The position numbers and the translations under genes were made by a program. Of a stretch of DNA of 64,000 nucleotides, positions 1 through 11,512 are shown piece after piece. The DNA lies in the NCBI RefSeq assembly GCF_040712315.1, contig NC_134024.1:26465158-26529157 (forward strand). The letters run 5' to 3'. This stretch comes from Castanea sativa (taxonomy: Eukaryota; Streptophyta; Magnoliopsida; Fagales; Fagaceae). Position 1 is the stretch's first letter; each line of letters starts with the position of its first letter. The notes beneath the pieces were generated by a model that worked only from the letters and a program-made list of their open reading frames with translations, did no database searches and was not told the origin of the DNA.

Positions 1-608
1 TATTTAACTGCCAGTTATTTTGATATATCTTTTAGTGTTAATGTATGTGCTAGATTTCAAGCTAATCCCAAAATGACACATTTAATTGCTATTAAAAAAT
101 AATTAAATATATGAGTGGTACTTGTGATTTTGATTTGTTTTATAGCAAAGAATCAAATGTTTCTCTTGTTGGATACTTTGATGCTGATTAGGCTAGTAAT
201 GTTGATGATAGGAAAAGCACTATTGGTGGATGTTATTACGTTGGAACTAACTTGGTTGATTGGATGAGTAAAAAGCAAAATTTTTTCTCTCTGCCAATTG
301 CAGAAGAAAAATATATTGTTGCTGGAAGTTCTTGTTCACAGCTTCTTTGGATGAAAAAACTGTTGGGTGATTATGGTTTGACACATGATACTATGGTTGT
401 GTATTGTGATAACTTTGGTTCGATTGATATCTCTATGAATCTGGTTCAACATTCTAGTACCAAGCATATAGAGATTAGATATCACTTTATTAGGGATCTT
501 GTTGAAAGGAAAATTGTTGCTCTTGAGTATATCCCTACCGATCATCAGAATGCTGACATTTTTCCAAACCTCTTAACAGGAGCTATTTTGAGTCTCTTTG
601 GCAAGTGA
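1..608 (+). pseudogene. copia pol remnant: reverse transcriptase end and RNase H
   Basis: Translation gives the copia RNase H signatures in order: YLTAS..DISFSV near the start, DDRKSTIGGC, then DWMSKKQNFFSLPIAEEKY, YCDN and STKHIEIRYHFIRDLVERK, ending ADIFPNLL. In a living element this domain removes the RNA strand during reverse transcription in cytoplasmic virus-like particles. The frame is broken. There is a stop near base 100 (after AIKK), a shifted segment, and a TAG at about 188-190 where the family has Trp in the DADWA motif. From 252 to 608 it is open. It is the C-terminal end of pol, since the spacer to the env-like frame begins right after. Confidence 0.88.
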
Positions 609-2531
609 TTGGTGTTATCACATGTCCATAGTCTCTCTTTGGATACCTATGGTCCTTGTGCTTAATCTTTCAATCTTTTGTTACCAAAATGTTTTTCATT
701 AGGATTTTCTTTTGCATTACATTCATGCATTTCATTCTAGGCTTATTTATGATGTTTTTAATTTTTTTTTTTTTTTAAAAACAGAAAAAAATATTTTGTA
801 TTACACATCTTCAAGTGTGTAATTGAGGTTGGCTTTTGAAATTTGCATTTCATGACTGTGTACCTTATTTAGCTTAGATAAACTATTTTTCTACACTTTG
901 CTAATTTGTGCTATGTAGTGCTTAAATTGTGTGAGTTGTTTATGATTTTTAAACACATGCTCTTGTTTTTGAAGTCACATTCTTTTGAATTTAAAGACTA
1001 AAAAATTCTAGAAGAAAGACATAAATAACTATCTCACCACTATTACTTGCTAATCATGAACACTTGTGTGCAAATTATAAAAGCCGTGCTCGGTAAGGTG
1101 TAGCACTTGCACAGCAAGATTAAACAAGGTGTTGATTGTTAAAAGAATATGAAAATCAAAAGAAAAATCAAATATTAAAAGAAAAAGAAAAGCAAAAAAA
1201 GAAAAAGAAAAGCAAAAAATGAAAAAGAAAAAGCTTTTACAGGATTTTAAGCGTGTTTTCTAAGAGATGCGTAAGTTATATGATGTAACTCTTTAGGTGA
1301 TAGTCACTTTCAAACTTATATGATTGATAATGTAGAAATTGTGTTTAATTTCTATCCACATATCACCTTTTATGTATCTCATACAGTTACTAGTTGCATA
1401 GACCACACGTAAATCTTTGTTAAACACTGTATATGTGATTTTGTGTTAATTATTGTGGCCGTCCAAAATTGTGCTTCTTGAAATGTTTAATACTTTTTGG
1501 GGTTTGGGTAAAATTTTTTGAATCTTGATAAAAATTGATTTGATTGAAGAGAAAGTGTTTTTGGAAACATTTGGAATCATTGATATGCATTTCATATCAT
1601 AAAAATTGGTTTAAAAGTGTTTCTACAGAAAATTTCCAAGTTTTCAAAAAAATTTTATTTTTCAAGTTTTGATTGATCGAACTTGTTTTCGACCGATTGA
1701 AAAATCCAGTTTTTAAGGCTAAAACTATCAGCTTGACTCGATTCATTCTTCGATTCCTTTCAATTAGTTGAACCTATTTTAAAACATTTTCAATTCCTGG
1801 CTCAATTCCTCTCGACTGATCGAAAATCGTTTTTTAAAAAAGAAAATAAAAAGAATTTGAACATTGTTCTGAACTCTTTTGTCTTCCTCTTCAATCCCTC
1901 TTGATTCCTTTTAATCAATATTTTTTTTTGTCTTCTTCTGAGTCAAATCTTCAAGGGTTTTCTTCCTCCATACTTGGTAAGACTCTTTTACCCCTCCTTT
2001 TTGTTTAAATCACATGCATTTTCATCAATGTTTCTATAAATTTTGAACTAGAAGAATTTTAGGATTTTTTTATAATGGTTTTGAGTGTTTAAACATGATT
2101 CACATGCTTTAATTTCAAAATTTTCAAGATTTCTACAAAATTTCGAAATTAGGGTTTATGTGTTCTTGAGAATTTGGGGATTTTGTTCAATTTGGTGAAA
2201 TTGAGTAAAATTGGCTTATGATATTGTTTAATTGAGTGATTATAACATGTTTTATACTTGTATTGTTCAATTGATCAATATAAAGATTTTTGGAAAATTT
2301 GGGTTTCAAATTGGGAATTTTGCTAAATTTCTAATTTTCTTGATCAATTTTCAAAATTGAGATAAAATTGAACTGTTTTTGGCAATAGATCATGCATCAT
2401 ATGTGTTTTTGCATCATGCATCATATAGTTTTTAAAATTTCATGTTGTTTTGTGCCCTAACTCTACCTAATGTAGTCTGCCCTTGGTATTTGTTTCTGTT
2501 TTGGTTTTTCCTTTATCTTTAACTCTTAGAC
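609..2531 (+). other. spacer between pol and env-like frame of the SIRE-like element
   Basis: No reading frame of note. It contains a purine-rich run of AAAAAG-type words at about 1150-1235 and, at 1665-1830, several GATCGA / TCGACCGATTGA-like words that also occur in the LTR of the same element. The last 200 bases before the env-like ATG are AT-rich. I see no separate gene. Confidence 0.6.
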
Positions 2532-3679
2532 ATGGCTCCTAAGGTTGGTAAAAAGTATAAAACCAAAGCCAATAGGAACTTAACATCCTCATCTACTTCT
2601 ACTCTAGTTGATAGGGTTTGGTTTCCTATAACAAAAATTAAGCAAATCTTTGAGACCTTGACTAAGTATAGGTCTATTTGGGGGGAAAGACCATTAGTTC
2701 TAGATGAGTTAGATCCTTCCATCCTTAGGAATATATTGTCTAGGAACTGGGCTTCTTTGTGTGATGTTTCTCATTCCCCTCCTGCTACCTTGATCAAAGA
2801 ATTTTACTCGAATCTCTTTGTACATTTTTAGGATACAGGTGGTCATTATTTGATTGCTTGGATTATGGGTAAAGAGTTTAAGATAACTAAATGTATAGTT
2901 TTTGAAGCTCTAGGTGTACCTCTAGTTCGTAGACCTACTTTCCCATACACTGAGTCTCATCCTATAGATAATGTGATGTCTTTGCTATGTGGAAGATTAA
3001 TTACTTGGAGATCTGACCCAAGAATAAACTTAAGTGAGTTGATTGAGGTTAACTATCTTTTCTTCAGGATAGCTTGTCATAACATCTTTCCTATCTCTCA
3101 CATTCACACCATCCCTTTGCACAGATGTACTTTTCTGTAGGCCTTTAGCATAGATGGGTCCATGTGTTTTCTTTCCCTTTTTATTGAGACCATTGTTAAG
3201 GTGTATAGGAGTAAATCCAAGGCACATAATCTGTTCTTTCCTATTTTTATCTATAGGGTTTTAATCTTTCTAGGGTTAAATAGTTTTCCTTCTCTTGAGT
3301 TAGTACATATTATTGCCTCTATAGGAGCTACCTTTCTTAGATAGTGACAGGCTTAGATGAAGAGTGCTAAACCAAGCATTGAGACTTCAAAGAGACCAAG
3401 AGGGGAAGTTTCTACTACTGCTCCTGCCTTTGGTGATCAACTTGCTGCTGAGGAGATTGTTGTGGACCTACAACTGCTGTGGATCTTGCTGCTGATGATA
3501 CTGTTGATCCTATAATTACTCCTCCTCTCTCACTCCGTGCCATAATGGAGACTTTTATGACCACTTAGGTAGCTCATGGACAACTCATTGATGGGCTACA
3601 TACTGAGGTTGTTACCCTAAGAGCAGATTTTGCTGAGTATAGGAGTGCATTTCCACCACCTCTACCCTCTAATCCTTGA
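2532..3679 (+). pseudogene. SIRE-type envelope-like ORF (putative plant transposon protein domain), decayed
   Basis: One continuous frame runs 2532-3344 and is broken only by TAG codons at 2829-2831 and 3138-3140. Recognisable family motifs are GGHYLIAWIMGKEFKIT, EALGVPLVRRPTFPYTE, LLCGRLITW, FRIACHNIFPISH and LELVHIIASIGATFLR. The protein starts MAPKVGKKYKTKA, a basic, Ser/Thr-rich N-terminus. After 3344 the frame shifts. A hydrophilic tail (KSAKPSIETSKRPRGE) and a coiled-coil-like end (LHTEVVTLRADFAEYRSAF) reach a stop at 3677-3679. This domain accompanies SIRE pol genes in many plants and its role is unproven. No transmembrane segment is evident here, so I would not call it a functional envelope protein. 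Confidence 0.82.
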
Positions 3680-4196
3680 TGGTTGCCTTTGGCAATATGT
3701 ATAAAAAATGGGGAGTAGGTTTAGGATTTTTCTCTTATACTCAAGGGGAGAGTAGAGAGAGTTTTTGTATTTAGGGGGAGTAGGAGTAGTTTAGTTGATG
3801 ATGAGTGTTTTTGTTGTATATTCTCATTTTTTTCTTATGTATATTCTCTTTTATTGTTCTTGTTTCCCAAAAATTGTTGGTTTTTAATGACTATGATAGT
3901 TTATTTGATGTTTATTCATTTGATATTCTATCTATCTCTTATGTATTGTGAATTCAAGTTCAGTTTTTAAATATTGGATTTATACTGTAATCTCCACACA
4001 TGCATTTATGGTTTGTTTTGAGTGTTTCAGGAATTTATAGGTTAATTCTTTCTCATCTACTGTCTACTCTAGCAACTAATAGTTAGTGGATTGTGATGAA
4101 ATTGTATTTGGGCAACAATATGTAAGTTGGGCTAATTCTTAAGTTGAGCAATTCATTTATATGTGTGTTTTGTCATGGATTTCCAAATGGGGAGAT
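3680..4196 (+). other. 3' untranslated part of the SIRE-like element with polypurine tract
   Basis: Purine-rich words (GGGGAGTAGG, AGGGGGAGTAGGAG) occur at 3708-3790, and the final polypurine tract AAATGGGGAGAT at 4185-4196 directly precedes the LTR. No gene seen. Confidence 0.65.
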
Positions 4197-5042
4197 TGTT
4201 AGGTTTTAAAGATTTAGGATTAAATATTTAGAATTTCAACTTGTTTGTATTGGCAAATTGAGAACAAACATATGTCTAGGATAGGTGTTAGACATTGCTC
4301 AAAGAGGTTCAGGTCATGACTCAAGAATGTACAAGCTATAGGGAAAATGATTAGTTTTCTAGGAAGCTCAACTGATCGAATGGTGAAGCTTGATCGATCA
4401 AAAATCATAGAAAAAGAATTTCTGCAGATTTTAAACTAGCCCAAGCCCGCGAAAACGTTTAGGGTTTCAATCAAATGGTCCTATGTATAAAAGGAAAACC
4501 CTAGCTACATTTTGAAGACTCTTGGAAGACTTATGACTTACTCATGTGAGATCTGAGAGGTTTTGTACCTTCTAACTCTACAAGCATCTATCAGAACAAG
4601 ATCTACAATCAAGTGCTAGTGGAATCTAGTTGCTGCAATGATCAACAAGCCGTGATATGAAACCTTTAAGTAGGATCTCAAAGTCACAAATGTGGGTGCT
4701 TGTGTGGTGCAAATTCAAGAGAGAAGGAGTCCATGGATTCGGAGCTTGCACGTGGTTGTGTCAGTAAGTTACTACTGAAGGTAGCAATAGACTTAGGGTT
4801 AAATCCGATTGTAAAAACTTCAATTCTCTATAGTTTATTTGTTTTACCTTGAGGTTTTTTACCTTAAAACTATTGGTTTCATTGGTTTTCCTGAGTTATC
4901 ATATTGTTGTGCTCTTTATTTTCCACTGTTGTGCATAATATGATATGTCCTTGTTTAACCTAGATCTCATAATTAACCTAAGTAATCACTTGGCCAATAT
5001 ATTAGGTTAAACAATCTGTTTTAAGGGGTCTAAACAAACAAA
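4197..5042 (+). repeat. 3' LTR of the SIRE-like copia element
   Basis: It begins TGTTAGGTTTTAAAG immediately after the polypurine tract and runs about 846 bases to an AAACA-rich end. It contains inverted TCGATCGATC-type words (about 4370-4405), a core promoter (TATAAAAG, 4485-4492) followed by an R/U5-like region, and AGGGGTCTAAACA at the end. The partner 5' LTR is not in the window, so identity and age cannot be read. Confidence 0.75.
4485..4492 (+). promoter_or_regulatory. TATA box of the SIRE-like LTR
   Basis: TATAAAAG lies in the middle of the LTR, the usual position of the U3/R border in copia LTRs. Transcription would start roughly 30 bases downstream. Confidence 0.55.
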
Positions 5043-5806
5043 CATCAACAACATTTCCAATGAAATCTAGCAGAGATCTACTATATCTAATGAAATCTCT
5101 AATGAAATCTCCATAAGATTTGGTAAGATCTTACTGAATTTGGTGAGATTTCAGTCGTTTCTCCTCCTCTCTCCACCATTACTAGTTTTGCCTAGACTAA
5201 CCACTCTATAAGTAATCCAATTTGTTCAACGACGGGTTTGGTTCTCCACCACTTGACGAGATTGGGTTGAGTGTAGGTTGAGCACAAATCCCACTCATTT
5301 CGACCCATAGACATACCTACTCAGGAACCAAAAAAAAAAAAAATCTTCTAATGATTTTCTAATTCAAAAGCTGTGCAATTAAAGATTTATAAAATTCAAT
5401 GGGTAGACTCTATTTCGAATCCAAGGATTTCATGGCTCAAAATTTTTAGTGGATTTAGCCAAAATCCCATCCTTTATCCTTTTAAACTATCCAAACAAGA
5501 CATTTTAATTTAAAGACTCAAATTAAAATCCATAAAACCCAAATTCTAAATCTTGTTATCCATGACCAATAGGAGATGGTGATAAATTGTCAAATTCTCC
5601 ATAAAAGTTGAGAATTTTAATTAAATGATTACATCTACTGTTTCAATTATACTTGATCTTACTCACTATTTCAATTAAACTTAAAATATGTAGATAAATA
5701 ATGGTTTTTTTAGAGAGTTTCAACTTATGGCGTCCTCTTCTGATAATAGCTCTTTATTATCAGACCAAGACACCAATTAGTTTTTGGTGTAGGCAGGAAT
5801 TGAACC
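5043..5806. other. intergenic, no gene; short AATGAAATCT repeats
   Basis: 5055-5150 carries several copies of a word like AATGAAATCTCT and its variants. The rest is AT-rich with no convincing frame. The last 60 bases (TTTTTGGTGTAGGC) resemble a word common in dispersed plant repeats. This is the sequence into which the gypsy element at 5807 inserted. Confidence 0.5.
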
Positions 5807-6483
5807 TAATAAGAGTATTTTTAGATCTACAAAGCTGACAACAAGAAGCATAAGTGAACGAACCAAATGATTGTTTAGCCTAACAAGCCAACCTTGCAAC
5901 ATAGTAGATGGTCTTATTAGGCTGACGACATGATAGGACTGATGAACACATTTCTGTGGGTAGACGGATCCAGAGGAAGCGAACCTTAGTTAGATGGACC
6001 TCAATATGGACAGACCCAAAAAAGTGGACGGCCTCAGGCAGACAAACCCGAGAAAGGGGAACGCATGGTACTCATGTGGCTCCCACATGGCTGGAAGTGC
6101 TCATCAAGAATCCTGATATGAAAAAGCCTTGCACCCTACGCCCAATCATAATTGAGGGTCATCTACAAGGAAGACCATCTTGAAAAATCCAGAAATTTGA
6201 TGGAGAGTTCTCCCCATAAGGAAATGCCTTCCTCCTTAAGAAATTAAGGTCAAATCTACACCACTATATAACGCCTAAAACCCTCTTTCATAAAGGTACA
6301 CACAATTTCTCTAAAGCTCATACTCTCTAGCATTATTGGAGCTCTCTTCTGACTTAACTTTCAGCGGGTCTTTGGCCAGTACCCCACTGGTGCCCTTTGA
6401 TTGGTTCTTCTCTTTTGTTCTTCAAGTGCACTCATTGACCTGTGTGGACGATCAACTCAATGACGATTTTTTGTGCATCATCA
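5807..6483 (+). repeat. 5' LTR of the deleted gypsy element
   Basis: 677 bases, starting TAATAAGAG (the 3' copy has TGATAAGGG) and ending GCATCATCA. A TATA box (TATATAAC) is at about 6265. The internal open stretch at 5956-6183 is repeated at 11640-11870 only because it lies in the LTR, so it is not a gene. Confidence 0.85.
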
Positions 6484-6503
6484 ATTGGCACTGTCTGTGG
6501 GGA
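6484..6503 (+). other. primer binding site-like sequence
   Basis: ATTGGCACTGTCTGTGGGGA lies directly after the LTR end. The nearly intact gypsy element at 59576 has TTGGCGCCATCTGTGGGAA in the same place, so this is the same priming site with point changes. Confidence 0.65.
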
Positions 6504-6606
6504 AACGAGTGATCAGCCATATCACAGCTCCTAAGACAAAGAGTTGCATGGTCCAGATAATCAATGGCTACCATCAACCAAGAGACCGAAAAACCACCTT
6601 TGATGG

Positions 6607-7500
6607 ATGATCACCAAGAAAGGGACGACCAAGATGAAAGCATTTAAGTGGACTGATGAATGCCAAAGAGCATTTAAGGAACTGAAGACATACCTCGCAT
6701 CTCCACCACTCATCAATCCATCCAAATTCAATGAAGAGATTTCCCTCTACTTGACCGTATCCTTCACAGTTATTAGTTCATCTCTCATCCAAAACGAAAA
6801 TCGTGTGCAATTACCCGTATACTACACCAGTTGATCGCTTAGGGAAGCAGAAGAAAGATATCCCGTTATGGAGAAGTTAGCCTCAGCCCAAGCATTAGCT
6901 GATTTCGTCATCAAATTTATTATGAACAAGGCGGAAGGCAGGGGGGCAGCAGCTCCATGGAAGGTTTGAACGAATGAATCATCCAACAGACATGCTGGAG
7001 GGATCGGGGTAGTCCTACAATCTTTTGAAGAGGAAGTCATAGAGTGCACCATCCAACTCCAGTTCCTGATGGCTAATAATGAAGCTAAGTACAATGCTGT
7101 ACTATCAACAAAGACTACGAAACCAAAGGAGAGTGAATGAAGTACCTTAGCCTTGTCAAGAGATAGACAGATCAAAATTTTGCAGTAGAAATTGTACAAG
7201 TCCCAAGGGAAGAAAAGAACATGTTGATCGATTGGCCAAGGCTGCATCTACTGAACACAAAACTATTGGTTGTCACTAAGGAACTGGAAATACAAGTGAT
7301 ACCAGAAAGTATTGGTTGGATGATTCCAATCACCTTCTACCTTAAGAATGGGACACTTCTAGAGGACTACAACGCGTTCAGCAGGTTGAAAGGTCGGGCA
7401 TCATACGTCTAGGGGCAGTGTACGAGTGGCCTATCATGCAGAAGGATGCCCAATACTACGTAAAAGCATACGAAAAATGCTAACGCTTCAGCAAGACCTC
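6607..7500 (+). pseudogene. gypsy pol remnant: RT/RNase H end, archaeal-type RNase H, integrase scrap
   Basis: 6640-6833 matches the connection after reverse transcriptase (FKWTDECQRAFKELKTYL..LPVYYTS). It aligns directly with 63335-63540 of the other gypsy element in this window (FEWTDECQKAFQDLKTYL..KPVYYTS). After RYPVMEKLA the sequence jumps to AQALADFVIKF. The roughly 60-70 residues present between these motifs at 63570-63790 are deleted. Next comes GGIGVVLQS and ANNEAKYNAVL, the second (archaeal-type) RNase H that marks the Tat lineage, then WMIPITFYLKNGTL. The last piece is a zinc-finger scrap (EWPIMQKDAQYYVKAYEKC) of integrase with a stop. Several stops and shifts show it is dead. Confidence 0.82.
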
Positions 7501-7534
7501 ATGGCTAAACACTACAAAAGAAAGCCTACGAGCA

Positions 7535-9995
7535 CCTAATCCTCATCCCAATGGGATGGATCGACAACCAAGGGTATCGATGATCAAGGATGCCAATGGC
7601 ACCTGATTCTCATCCAAAACTAAGTCCAACCTATGGGATGGACTAACGATCAAGGATGCCTACGGGCACTTGATCCTTATTAAAAATTTACGTCCGACCT
7701 ATGGGTGGAAGGACGAACCAAGTCACCCACAAGTGCCTTGGTCAGAATTCTATGTCTTCCTACCTACGAGTGGATGGACGAACCAAGTCACTCACAAGTG
7801 CCTTGATACAAAATTTAAGTCCTACCTACTGGTGGAAGGACGAACCAAGCCACTCACAGGTGCCTAGGTCAAAATTCTACGTCTTGCTACCTATGGGTGG
7901 ATGGACAAACCAAGTCACCCATAAGTGCTTTAGTCAAATTGTTAAGTCTTCCTACCTACTGGTGGAAGGATGAACCAAGCCACTCATAAGTGCCTGGGTC
8001 AAAATTCTAAGTCTTGCTACCTATGGGTGGATGGACAAACCAAGTCACCCATAAGTGCTTTGGTCAAAATGCTAAGTCTTCTTACTTACTAGTGGAAGGA
8101 CGAACCAAGCCACTCATGAGTGCCTTGGAAAAAATTCCAAATCTTCCTACTTACAAGTGGATGGACGAACCAAGTCACCCACAAGTGCCTTGGTCAAAAT
8201 TCTAAGTCTTTTTACCTACGGGTGGACGGACGAACCAAGTCACCCACAAGTAACTTGGTACAAAATTTAAGTCCTACCTACTGGTGGAAGGACGACCCAA
8301 GCCACTCACATGTGCCTTGGACAAAATTCTAAGTCTTCCTACCTACGGGTGGACGAATGAACCAAGTCACCCATAAGTGCCTTGGTCAAAATGCTAAGTC
8401 TTCCTACCTACTGGTGGAAGGACGAACCAAGCCACTCAAGAGTGCTTTGGACAAAATTCTAAGTCTTCCTACCTATGGGAGGACGAACGAACCAAGTCAC
8501 CCAAAAGGCCTTAGTCAAAATTTAAGTCCTACCTACAGGTGAAAGGACGAACCAAGCCACTCATGGGTGCCTTGGTGAAAATATAAGTCTTCCTACCTAC
8601 AAGTGGAAGGAAGAACCAAGCCACTCACAAGTGCTTTGGTCAGAATTCTAACTCTTCCTACCTAGAGGTGGATGAACGAACCAAGTCACTCATAAGTGTC
8701 TTGGTAAAAAATTCAAGTCCTACCTATAGGTGGAGGGACGAACCAAGCCACTCAAGAGTGCCTTGGAGAAAATTCTAAGTCTTCCTACCTACAGAAGGAC
8801 GGATGAACCAAGTCACCCAAAAGTGCCTTGGTCAAAATATAAGTCCTACCTACGTGTGGAAGGACGAACCAAGCCACTCATGGGTGTCTTGGTAAAAATA
8901 TAAGTCTTCCTACCTACTGGTGGAAGGACGAACAATGCCACTCACAAGTGCCTGGGTCAGAATTCTAAGTCTTCCTACTTATGGGTGGATGAACGAACCA
9001 AGTCACTCATAAGTGCCTTGGTAAAAATTCAAGTCCTGCCTACGGGTGGGAGGATGAACCAAGCCACTCAAGAGTGCTTTGGACAAAATTCTAAGTTTTC
9101 CTACCTAAGGGAGGTCGGACGGACCAAGTCACCCAAAAGTGCCTTGGTCAAAATTTAAGTCTTACCTACGGGTGGAAGGATGAATGAAGCCACTCACAAG
9201 TGCCTGGGTCAGAATTCTAAGTCTTCCTACCTACGGCTGGATTTACAAACCAAGTCACTCATAAGTGCCTTGATAAAAATTCAAGTTCTTCCTACGGGTG
9301 GAAGGATGAACCAAGCCACTCAAGAATGCCTTAGACAAAATTACCTACGGGAGGATGGACGAACCAAGTCACCCAAAAGTGCCTTGGTCAAAGTTTAAGT
9401 CTTACCTACGGATGGAAGGACGAACCAAGCCATTCATGGGTGCCTTGGTAAAAATATAAGTCTTCCAATGTACGGGTGGAAGGACGAACCAACCCACTCA
9501 CAACTGCCTTGGTCAGAATTCTAAGTATTCCTACCTACTAGTGGATGAACGAACCAAGCCACTGATAAGTGTCTTGGTAAATAATTTAAGTCCTACCTAC
9601 GGGTGGAAGGACGAACCAAGGCCACTCACAAGTGGCTTGGACAAAATTCTAAGTCTTTCTACCTACAGGTGGATGGACGAACCAAGTCACCCACAAGTGC
9701 CTTGGTAAAAAATTTAAGTCCTACATACGGGTGGGTAAACGAATTAAGACACCAATGAGTTTCTTGGTCAAAAGTCTAAGTCTTCCTACCTACGGGAGGA
9801 AGGACAAACTAAGCCACTCCTGGATGCCTTGGTCAAAAATCTAACTCCTTCTACCTAAGGGGTGGACGGACGAAACAAGCCCTTCACAAGTGCCTTGCTA
9901 AAAATTTAAATCCTCTTAGCTATGGGTGGACTAACAAACCAATCCACTAACAAGTACCTTGGTAAAAGATCTAGATCTTCCAACCTACAGGGTGA
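7535..9995 (+). repeat. tandem array, about 65-bp unit, inside the gypsy element
   Basis: The core word CGAACCAAGYCACYCAYAAG recurs at 7718, 7783, 7845, 7910, 7975, 8040, 8105 and onward, giving spacings of 62-65 (mostly 65). About 37 units fit. Units containing AAGTCACCC largely alternate with units containing AAGCCACTC, so a dimer of about 130 bases is the higher-order unit. The edges (before about 7700 and after about 9720) are more diverged. 65 is not a multiple of three, and the open frames crossing it are accidents of the repeat. Confidence 0.92.
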
Positions 9996-10089
9996 TGAAC
10001 GATCCAAGAGATCCTCCAAAGATGATTGACTCAAATAGAAATCATCGAACCAAGTCAACAAGGTGACAAACGACCCTCCAAAAAATTTT

Positions 10090-10465
10090 CTAAATCCATA
10101 GAATAGACTGATACAACCTAGTATCCAAAATTTACTAAGTCCATAGAATGGACGGATACAAATTAGTAACCAAAATTCACTACGCCCATAGAACGGACAG
10201 ATACAAACTAGTATAAAAAATTTATATAATCCACAAAGTGGACAGATGTCACAAGATGGATGGATATATGTACTAAGTCCACAAAATGAATACGTGTCAA
10301 AAAGCATCCAAATTTATGTCCACAGGATGGACGGATACACTAAGTCCACGAGGTGGACGGATGAATGATATAGAATGAAGTACATCTGATTTATTAACAA
10401 ATCCACAAGGTGGATGGATGATGAAACGTACCTAAGTTATTACCAAGTCCACAAGAAGGACGGGT
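10090..10465 (+). repeat. second tandem array, 45-bp unit, decaying to irregular spacing
   Basis: The word TCCAYARRRTGGACGGAT starts at about 10096, 10141, 10186 and 10231 (exact 45-base spacing). It then continues at about 10279, 10320, 10346, 10403 and 10449 with variable spacing. It differs in sequence and period from the preceding 65-bp array but shares short TGGACGGA words. Confidence 0.8.
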
Positions 10466-11512
10466 GAGGAATACTTGAATGTATCTGAGTATCAGAAAAG
10501 TAGTGTATGGTGCACACATTGAGCGTCATTATGACATGGACGGAAAGTCTTGATTTTGTCATGATAATTTCAATTTATCGTACCAAGAGAAGTCTTTTGT
10601 GGTTTGTCTTGGTATGAATAACTATAATCAAAGGGTATGTGGAACCAAAAAGAATCCACACTAAATCAAATGGTACAGTCATGGATTTATGTCATTCAGG
10701 CCGTCCTTTTGAACTACATATACATTCAGGGTACGAATTTTCATAAAAGGATTCTTCCATCCTGAAATGAGCTCGGCCTTTAATTCTTTGCATTGGACCT
10801 TTTCTTTTCCTTGGGGCTCCTTGCTTGTTCTCTTGCATCTTGTGGTTTGTCACTTGTGCGTGTGTTTGGCTACTTTCCAGTTTCCACCGAATTCTCCAAT
10901 CTCTAATTTATGGTGCCCTTTTCACGATGTGTCGTTGGCCAGTTTCTCTCCTTCGTCGGTGTGGATGTGTGGTTATAAATAGATAATCAATCAGTTTGCT
11001 ACCAAGTAGCAACAAGAAATACAACAATTTTTGCCAAAATGATCTTCACAACAACCATATATACCGAACGTGTTTCGTGTGTTGAAATGTATGGCTTGTG
11101 GTGCATGTTGATGCTATTGCCAGCTAGTCGATCTAGAATATGTATCACGTGGGATTGTGTTTCACAAAAGTTTGTCTCAACATGACCAATGCAATAAACA
11201 CCATGTGCTCTGAAGGGAATGAAAATCACATATCCAATCCTGTGTGTTCAATTTTATTCTTCATGACATAATATTATTATTGTCATATATAAATATATAT
11301 ATTTATATTTATATTGTAAAAAAAAATTGCGCGGGAGACGAAGCAATGCCTCGAAAAATAAATGCACCCGCTCTGAACGCGCCACGTATACCCTCAACTA
11401 CCTTATCAATCAAAGCGTAACTCCCAAGGAAAGAGACGACGGCTGCAAGAATTTGTCACCCCATGAGTCCATTCAGGGTAAAACTGAAGGACCCATGTGT
11501 TGAGGGGGTAGC
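10466..11512 (+). other. 3' internal region of the deleted gypsy element, no gene
   Basis: No protein motif recognised. A 71-codon open frame at 10767-10982 has no family resemblance. 11230-11320 is an AT-rich patch. The last bases before the LTR (TGTTGAGGGGGTAGC, 11498-11512) serve as polypurine tract. Confidence 0.5.

Larger units (their letters stand above)
1..5042 (+). mobile_element. SIRE-like Ty1/copia retrotransposon, 3' part
   Basis: The window opens inside a copia pol gene (RNase H end, 1-608). This is followed by a long spacer, an envelope-like reading frame (2532-3344) with a tail, a polypurine tract (about 4185-4196) and a 3' LTR (4197 to about 5042). The order pol, spacer, env-like frame, LTR is the hallmark of the SIRE lineage of plant copia elements. 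The 5' half lies outside the window. All coding parts carry stops, so the copy is dead. The right LTR edge is uncertain by about 20 bases because the CA terminus falls in an AAACAAACA run. Confidence 0.85.

Noticed and set aside
5956..6183. 75-codon basic protein with a copy at 11640-11870
   Set aside because: Both are the LTR of the gypsy element; the reading frames differ between the copies and carry no domain.
7535..9995. Regular repeats that could be mistaken for a CRISPR array
   Set aside because: Units are contiguous and diverged along their whole length, with no constant repeat separated by unique spacers, and the context is a plant retroelement.
10767..10982. 71-codon frame with hydrophobic start as a small gene
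   Set aside because: Inside the gypsy element, no family resemblance, no repeat of this frame elsewhere.
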